64,000 bases of DNA from RGIG4079 sp045646905 (lineage in GTDB: Bacteria > Bacteroidota > Bacteroidia > Bacteroidales > Muribaculaceae). The stretch is from the NCBI GenBank assembly GCA_045646905.1, contig JAZRLP010000029.1, positions 62,001 to 126,000 of the forward strand, read 5' to 3'. Position numbers and translations under genes: made by a program. This document shows positions 59,565 through 64,000 of this stretch, piece after piece. Numbering within the stretch: the first letter of the stretch is position 1; every line of letters starts with the position of its first letter. The notes under the pieces are model-generated. The model was not told where the DNA came from and searched no databases. It saw nothing but the letters and a program-made list of their open reading frames with translations.

Positions 59565-62069
59565 CTATATTGAACCTAAAAGTTGTTCAACTTGAATTGA
59601 ATCAACTAATACTTGGCGTGGTTTTCCTCCTTGTGCTGGTCCAACAATACCAGCTGCCTCCATTTGATCCATAATTTTGCCAGCACGATTATATCCAATA
59701 GAGTATCTTCGTTGAAGAGACGATGTAGATGCCGTTTGAGAAGTGACAATAAATCTTGCTGCTTCTTCAAATAAGGTGTCTCTATCGGTGATATTGCCAG
59801 ACGAAATTAAATCGTTAGATTCAGGTGAATATTCGGGTAAATAGTAGGCGTGTTCATAACCAATTTGGTCGTCAATATGGTTGCATATTGCTACAACTTC
59901 ATCGGTGCTAATGTAAGCACATTGAAGACGATCAAGAATGCCATCGCGTGAGAATAACATGTCGCCATTACCTATCAATTGGTTAGCACCTGGTCGGTCA
60001 ATAATTGTACGAGAGTCAACCATTTGGTTCACGCGGAATGCTATACGACCAGGGAAGTTAGCCTTAATAAGACCTGTAACAACATTGGTTGAAGGTCGTT
60101 GGGTTGCAAGAATCATGTGGATTCCTACAGCACGCGCTTTTTGAGCAATACGAGCAATTGGAGTCTCAATTTCTTTTCCTGCTGTCATAATTAAGTCGGC
60201 AAACTCATCAACAATAACAACAATATATGGGAGATATCTATGGCCTTTTTCAGGATTTAATTTATGCTTTGCAAATTTTGCGTTATATTCTTTGATAGAG
60301 CGAACATCAGCATTAGTTAATAATGCATATCTATTGTCCATTTCTATACATAATGAATTTAATGTAGTAACAACTTTTGAAGGATCGGTTATTACAGCGT
60401 TCTCTTCGTCGGGAAGTTTAGCAAGGTAGTGTCGTTCTAATTTGCGATATAAGCTAAATTCGACCATTTTTGGGTCTATTAGTACAAATTTTAGTTCGGC
60501 AGGGTGCTTTTTGTATAATAAAGATGCAATAATTGCATTCAGACCTACAGATTTACCCATACCAGTTGCACCGGCAACCAATAGGTGTGGCATTTTTGTG
60601 AGGTCAGCAATATATACCTCGTTAGAGATTGTAACACCTACTGCCATCGGTAAGTCGGCTGTAGATTCTTGATATTTTTTAGATGCAATCATTGAGTACA
60701 TTGATACTGTTTGAGGATCTTTGTTAGGAACCTCAATACCAATAGTACCTTTCCCAGGGATAGGTGCAATAATGCGAATACCTAAGGCAGCTAGACTTAA
60801 TGCAATGTCATCTTCCAAACTTTTGATACGGGCAATTTTAATTCCTTCGGCAGGGATTATTTCATATAGTGTTACTGTTGGGCCAACTGTAGCCTCGATA
60901 TGTGAAATCTCTATCTTGTGATCGTTTAGCGCTTTTGTGATACGTTCTTTGTTTTCTTCTTGTTCTTGTTGGTCAACACTAATATCTTTTACTATGCGGT
61001 TGATTAATAAGTTGATAGTTGGAAATTTATATCTTGAAAGCTCAGCTGTAGGATCGAATACATCGGTATTAACCTCATCGGCAATTTCAATAGTCGATGT
61101 GTTAATAGTAAGAGAAACATCTGTAGTTTCTTCAATTTTATTGTCGTCAGGAGTTTCAATTGTAATGCCCGGAGTATTCTTTGAGTTTTCTTTAGTTTTT
61201 TCTTGGATTTCAATGGTTGGGGTAGCGATATCTTTATTGGAGTTGTCCTTTTCCTTATTTACAACATTGTTTGTAGCGTATTCATCAACATACCCATCGT
61301 TATTCTCTTTGTTCTCCTCTTTTATTTGTGCAACGATGGAGTAGCTATATTTTCGATATAATTTGTGTAAATCATTTAAGAATATAAATGCCACTAATGT
61401 AATCAATAGCAAATTGACAATAATAGCGCCAAATGTTCCAGTCGTTTTTGTTAGTATGTCATTAATAAAATAACCATGTTGACCTCCCCAAAAGGAAGAT
61501 GCGTTTGTGCCATATGTAACAAATCCTAATACAATTGATAATGTAATAGATAGAATTAAGCATTTAAAAGTTAGAGACCAAAAATGTATTTTGGTCGTAC
61601 GAATTATAGAAAATCCTAATATGCCAAGATATATCATCATCACGAATGCGCCGAGGCCTAGCCATTGAGATAGTGCAAGATATGATAAAAATGCGCCAAA
61701 AGGTCCACCTATATTTTGAGGGGATTTTTCAGCGTTCCCAGCTTCAAGTAAACTGTTATTGGTGATTACGCTTTGGTCTATCTCTCCGTTTTTAATGTGC
61801 GAAATAGATGTGATTGCGAGATATGCGGCAATACAAAAAAGAAATATTCCGATAAAATAATGTGTGCGTTTATCATTGAAAAACTTCTTAATACCTGATT
61901 CTTTTTTTTCAGATTCAAGTTTCTTTTCACTGCGACGTTGATTTCTATTTTTTCTGCGTTCTTGACTATTTGATAGATTGTCCACATTAGCATTAGAGCC
62001 TTTTTCTAAATCGTTGTCTTCAATGCTATCTAAATCAAAATCATTTGCAGAGAAGTTTAGTTTGGTCAT
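59565..62069 (-). CDS. ftsK: DNA translocase FtsK/SpoIIIE
   Basis: 834 aa. N-terminal charged region with basic KNRNQRRSEKKLE, then four membrane helices (about 72-215), a Glu/Lys/Thr-rich linker (245-350) and the motor domain: beta part from about 360, Walker A GATGMGKSVG near 503, Walker B VIVDEFADL, DPKMVEFSLY. The C-terminal gamma winged helix (SSLQRRYSIGYNRAGKIMDQ) should recognise KOPS-type sequences. Operon with rpe (13-nt gap) and lolA. Confidence 0.96.
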   Translation of the reverse strand: MTKLNFSANDFDLDSIEDNDLEKGSNANVDNLSNSQERRKNRNQRRSEKKLESEKKESGIKKFFNDKRTHYFIGIFLFCIAAYLAITSISHIKNGEIDQSVITNNSLLEAGNAEKSPQNIGGPFGAFLSYLALSQWLGLGAFVMMIYLGILGFSIIRTTKIHFWSLTFKCLILSITLSIVLGFVTYGTNASSFWGGQHGYFINDILTKTTGTFGAIIVNLLLITLVAFIFLNDLHKLYRKYSYSIVAQIKEENKENNDGYVDEYATNNVVNKEKDNSNKDIATPTIEIQEKTKENSKNTPGITIETPDDNKIEETTDVSLTINTSTIEIADEVNTDVFDPTAELSRYKFPTINLLINRIVKDISVDQQEQEENKERITKALNDHKIEISHIEATVGPTVTLYEIIPAEGIKIARIKSLEDDIALSLAALGIRIIAPIPGKGTIGIEVPNKDPQTVSMYSMIASKKYQESTADLPMAVGVTISNEVYIADLTKMPHLLVAGATGMGKSVGLNAIIASLLYKKHPAELKFVLIDPKMVEFSLYRKLERHYLAKLPDEENAVITDPSKVVTTLNSLCIEMDNRYALLTNADVRSIKEYNAKFAKHKLNPEKGHRYLPYIVVIVDEFADLIMTAGKEIETPIARIAQKARAVGIHMILATQRPSTNVVTGLIKANFPGRIAFRVNQMVDSRTIIDRPGANQLIGNGDMLFSRDGILDRLQCAYISTDEVVAICNHIDDQIGYEHAYYLPEYSPESNDLISSGNITDRDTLFEEAARFIVTSQTASTSSLQRRYSIGYNRAGKIMDQMEAAGIVGPAQGGKPRQVLVDSIQVEQLLGSI

Positions 62070-62082
62070 AAATTAGTTAAAT

Positions 62083-62727
62083 TTAAAGGTTATGTAATTT
62101 TAAAATCATATCTTTTGGGCTAGGTGCAGAGAATACTGAATTGCCAGCAACAAGGATATCAGCTCCAGCATCAGCTAATAATTTCCCGGTTTCAAGGTTC
62201 ACTCCACCATCGACTTCGATAACTGCATTAGAGTTTGATTTTAGTATGAGTTCTTTGAGTTGTAGAACTTTTTTTACCGAATTGGGGATAAATGATTGTC
62301 CTCCAAACCCTGGATTCACCGACATTATTAACACCATATCAACTTCAGTAATAATATCTTCAAGAGAAGATACAGGGGTTGAGGGGTTAATTGTAACTCC
62401 TGCTTTCATGCCTGCATTTTTGATGGCTTGAACTGTGCGATGAAGATGAATGCATGCTTCTTGATGTACGTTCATAAATTCAGCACCACAATCGCGCACT
62501 TGACTGATATAATTTTGAGGGTTTACTATCATTAAATGGACATCAAGAGGTTTAGTTGCAACCTTTTGCACTGCTTTGATTACAGGAAAGCCAAAAGAGA
62601 TATTGGGGACAAAAACACCATCCATTATGTCAAGGTGGATATAATCGGCAACGCTTTCATTAAGCATTGTAACATCGCGTTCAAGATTGTTGAAGTCGGC
62701 AGATAAAAGAGAAGGCGAGATTTTCAT
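62083..62727 (-). CDS. rpe: Ribulose-phosphate 3-epimerase
   Basis: 214 aa TIM-barrel enzyme of the pentose phosphate pathway interconverting ribulose-5-P and xylulose-5-P. SPSLLSADF, HLDIMDGVFVPNISFG and VHLMIVNPQNYI hold the metal-site His and Asp; MSVNPGFGGQSFIPNSVKK and EVDGGVNLETG complete the site. Between DedA and ftsK. Confidence 0.97.
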   Translation of the reverse strand: MKISPSLLSADFNNLERDVTMLNESVADYIHLDIMDGVFVPNISFGFPVIKAVQKVATKPLDVHLMIVNPQNYISQVRDCGAEFMNVHQEACIHLHRTVQAIKNAGMKAGVTINPSTPVSSLEDIITEVDMVLIMSVNPGFGGQSFIPNSVKKVLQLKELILKSNSNAVIEVDGGVNLETGKLLADAGADILVAGNSVFSAPSPKDMILKLHNL

Positions 62728-62748
62728 ATTCTATTGTCTTTTGTGAAT

Positions 62749-63420
62749 TTATTTTTTAGGTTTAAAAATATTCCATAAAATAAAGATAACGCATAAACCT
62801 CCAATAGCTAAACCTGCGTAAGTTAGATAGTGGTTATAGTCATAGACTTTTGCTAGTAGGTCTTCAGTTGTTTTTATGCCAGGAATCGTTGTCAAAATAT
62901 ATCCCATTGCAGCGAGTGCAATATTCCATACTAAAGCGCCTAATGTGGTAAAAAACGTGAATTTAAATATATTCATTCGTGCAAGCCCTGCTGGAATAGA
63001 AATGAGTTGACGAATGCCTGGAATCAGACGCCCTATAAATGTAGAAATAGCACCATGTTTATCAAAATATGCTTCGGCTTTTTCTACTTTACTTTGATCC
63101 AATAAACAAATATTTCCAAATCGGCTATTAGCAAATTTATATACTAAAGGTCGTCCTAACCATATTGCAAGATAGTAGTTTATATATGCACCAACTATCG
63201 CGCCTAAAGTTGCAAATAAAACAACCATATATATATTCATTGATGCGTTGTCTTGTAGGGCCAAATAAGCAGCGGGTGGAACTACTAATTCGGACGGAAA
63301 TGGAATAAATGAACTTTCCACGACCATGAACGCGAATACAAAAATATAGGTTGCGTTATTTACAAACCATTCGAAAAAAGTGCCGGCATCAAATATTGCC
63401 AAAGGAATAAATTCAATCAT
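62749..63420 (-). CDS. DedA-family membrane protein
   Basis: 223 aa from ATG 63420. The frame runs open to a TTG at 63450, but that codon lies right after the -7 box, so the start is at MIEFIPLAIF. Several membrane helices; the family signature is ESSFIPFPSELVVPPAAYLA near 35-55 and FIGRLIPGIRQLISIPAG near 130-150. DedA proteins act in lipid flipping and envelope homeostasis. First gene of a five-gene operon with a perfect promoter. Confidence 0.9.
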   Translation of the reverse strand: MIEFIPLAIFDAGTFFEWFVNNATYIFVFAFMVVESSFIPFPSELVVPPAAYLALQDNASMNIYMVVLFATLGAIVGAYINYYLAIWLGRPLVYKFANSRFGNICLLDQSKVEKAEAYFDKHGAISTFIGRLIPGIRQLISIPAGLARMNIFKFTFFTTLGALVWNIALAAMGYILTTIPGIKTTEDLLAKVYDYNHYLTYAGLAIGGLCVIFILWNIFKPKK

Positions 63421-63439
63421 ATTTTTTAAATTATATTTG

Positions 63440-63471
63440 CAAAGGTACAATGATTATTGAAAGAATGCAAA
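63440..63471 (-). promoter_or_regulatory. Promoter of the DedA-rpe-ftsK-lolA-trxB operon
   Basis: Minus strand TTTG (63468-63471), 20 nt, TACCTTTG (63440-63447). Same form as the riboswitch and tRNA promoters. It sets the DedA start. Confidence 0.8.
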
Positions 63472-63489
63472 TATATAATTGTTCAAATT

Positions 63490-64000
63490 TTATAGAATGT
63501 TACACTCGTTTAATAGTTGCTTGTAATAGGCCGATTTTTTTTGTAGTGAGAGAGGATATGCTCGAGATGTAGAAGGCATTCGATATATGTATATTGTGCG
63601 ATTGCTAATGGTTTTATATGTGATATATTTGCCAATTTTTGGAATTTTAGTATTTGTGATTTTGGCTATTGTTTCAGCTGCTTTTTGCCCAGTTGAAACG
63701 ATTGTGTTGCAAGTAGGGGTGTCCTCAATAATTTGAATTAGATTCAGAGGTGTAACTATCTCTAAAAATTTATCGGAGGCATTATCTTTGTGGCGAATTA
63801 TCTCAAAACCAATATCTCCCATTGCTATGCGTTTAGAAATGAGAAAGTTCTTAATTTGTTCTTTATCGAATTTTTTTGATTCTGAGTTGATAAAGAAGTC
63901 ATAATTGTCATAAAAAATATCTCCTATAATTCTCCAAAAGTCATTTATTTTGTTGGGGTAATAAAAATCCATGCTCCATTTATTTGCTTTTGGAGGGAAT
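63490..64000 (-). CDS. Uracil-DNA glycosylase family protein (5' end outside window)
   Basis: About 169 residues visible. The first internal Met is at 63972, but the frame is open to the window edge and reads FPPKANKWSMDFYYPNKIN, with NDFWRIIGD, which fits the conserved PGxxP ... FYYPxNxFW region of the Mug/UDG branch; the true start lies outside. Later blocks include IAMGDIGFEIIRH and TIVSTGQKAAETI (a nucleotide-site strand), then MPSTSRAYPLSLQKK, which holds the Ser-rich loop near the C-terminus. Excises uracil or similar bases. Followed by the DedA promoter. Confidence 0.78.
   Translation of the reverse strand, partial: FPPKANKWSMDFYYPNKINDFWRIIGDIFYDNYDFFINSESKKFDKEQIKNFLISKRIAMGDIGFEIIRHKDNASDKFLEIVTPLNLIQIIEDTPTCNTIVSTGQKAAETIAKITNTKIPKIGKYITYKTISNRTIYIYRMPSTSRAYPLSLQKKSAYYKQLLNECNIL

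Noticed and set aside
63421..63450. TTG start of the DedA gene
   Set aside because: The codon directly follows the -7 box, so it would lie upstream of the transcript start; ATG 63420 is in the right place.

Overview
The window is an ordinary-looking stretch of chromosome from a low-GC member of the Bacteroidota, most likely a gut- or rumen-type Bacteroidales. This rests on three things seen directly. Promoters fit the Bacteroidota pattern (TTTG or ATTG, 20 nt, then TAnnTTTG) and Shine-Dalgarno sequences are not evident. Three secreted proteins end in type IX secretion (T9SS) sorting domains. The housekeeping genes include a short primary sigma factor, a PPi-dependent phosphofructokinase, an R2-type ClpC and a thiamine-riboswitch-controlled TonB receptor. 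There is no prophage, transposon, CRISPR array or rRNA operon. One tRNA gene (His) is present.

Layout. 0-4.4 kb: a minus-strand operon (T9SS type B protein, lytic transglycosylase, uvrA, the last cut by the window edge) faces a small membrane protein plus a T9SS type A protein. 4.4-7.1 kb: agmatine to putrescine (aguA, aguB) with two tiny unknown genes. 7.1-15.9 kb: clpC-htpG (protein quality control) divergent from gyrA and a TPR protein. 15.9-22.5 kb: dCMP deaminase, Ctp protease, 5-formyl-THF cyclo-ligase; an orphan ECF sigma factor; rmuC plus a secreted T9SS protein. 22.5-24.9 kb: an SGNH hydrolase/MBOAT pair that looks like an extracytoplasmic O-acetylation module. 24.9-31.6 kb: a heavy-metal RND efflux operon led by a His/Cys-rich protein and followed by Fe-type superoxide dismutase, whose start codon sits inside a long inverted repeat. 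31.7-39 kb: rpoD, an ABC exporter, HtrA, an NlpC/P60 lipoprotein and PPi-phosphofructokinase.

39-46 kb: a TPP riboswitch and TonB-dependent receptor (probable thiamine uptake), an M16 peptidase homologue without its zinc motif, a long NfeD-type membrane protease, a ThiE-fold protein lacking the thiamine-phosphate synthase residues, a DUF2400 protein and tRNA-His. 46-50.7 kb: panC-panD-ffh-folD-capA read as one operon ending at a strong terminator. 50.9-54.4 kb: recR, a GNAT acetyltransferase and a phosphoethanolamine transferase in an overlapping operon, convergent with yqgE. 54.5-57.9 kb: a NapH/NapG-like iron-sulphur fusion protein with a Tat/lipoprotein-type aldo-keto reductase, a probable membrane-linked redox pair of unknown substrate. 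57.9-64 kb: an operon DedA-rpe-ftsK-lolA-trxB and a truncated uracil-DNA glycosylase family gene.

Most genes are conserved core functions. The parts most worth a second look are the riboswitch-controlled receptor together with the degenerate ThiE-like and M16-like proteins nearby, the hairpin over the sodB start, the iron-sulphur/aldo-keto reductase pair, and the metal efflux operon. All family assignments come from reading motifs in the translated sequence; no database search was run.
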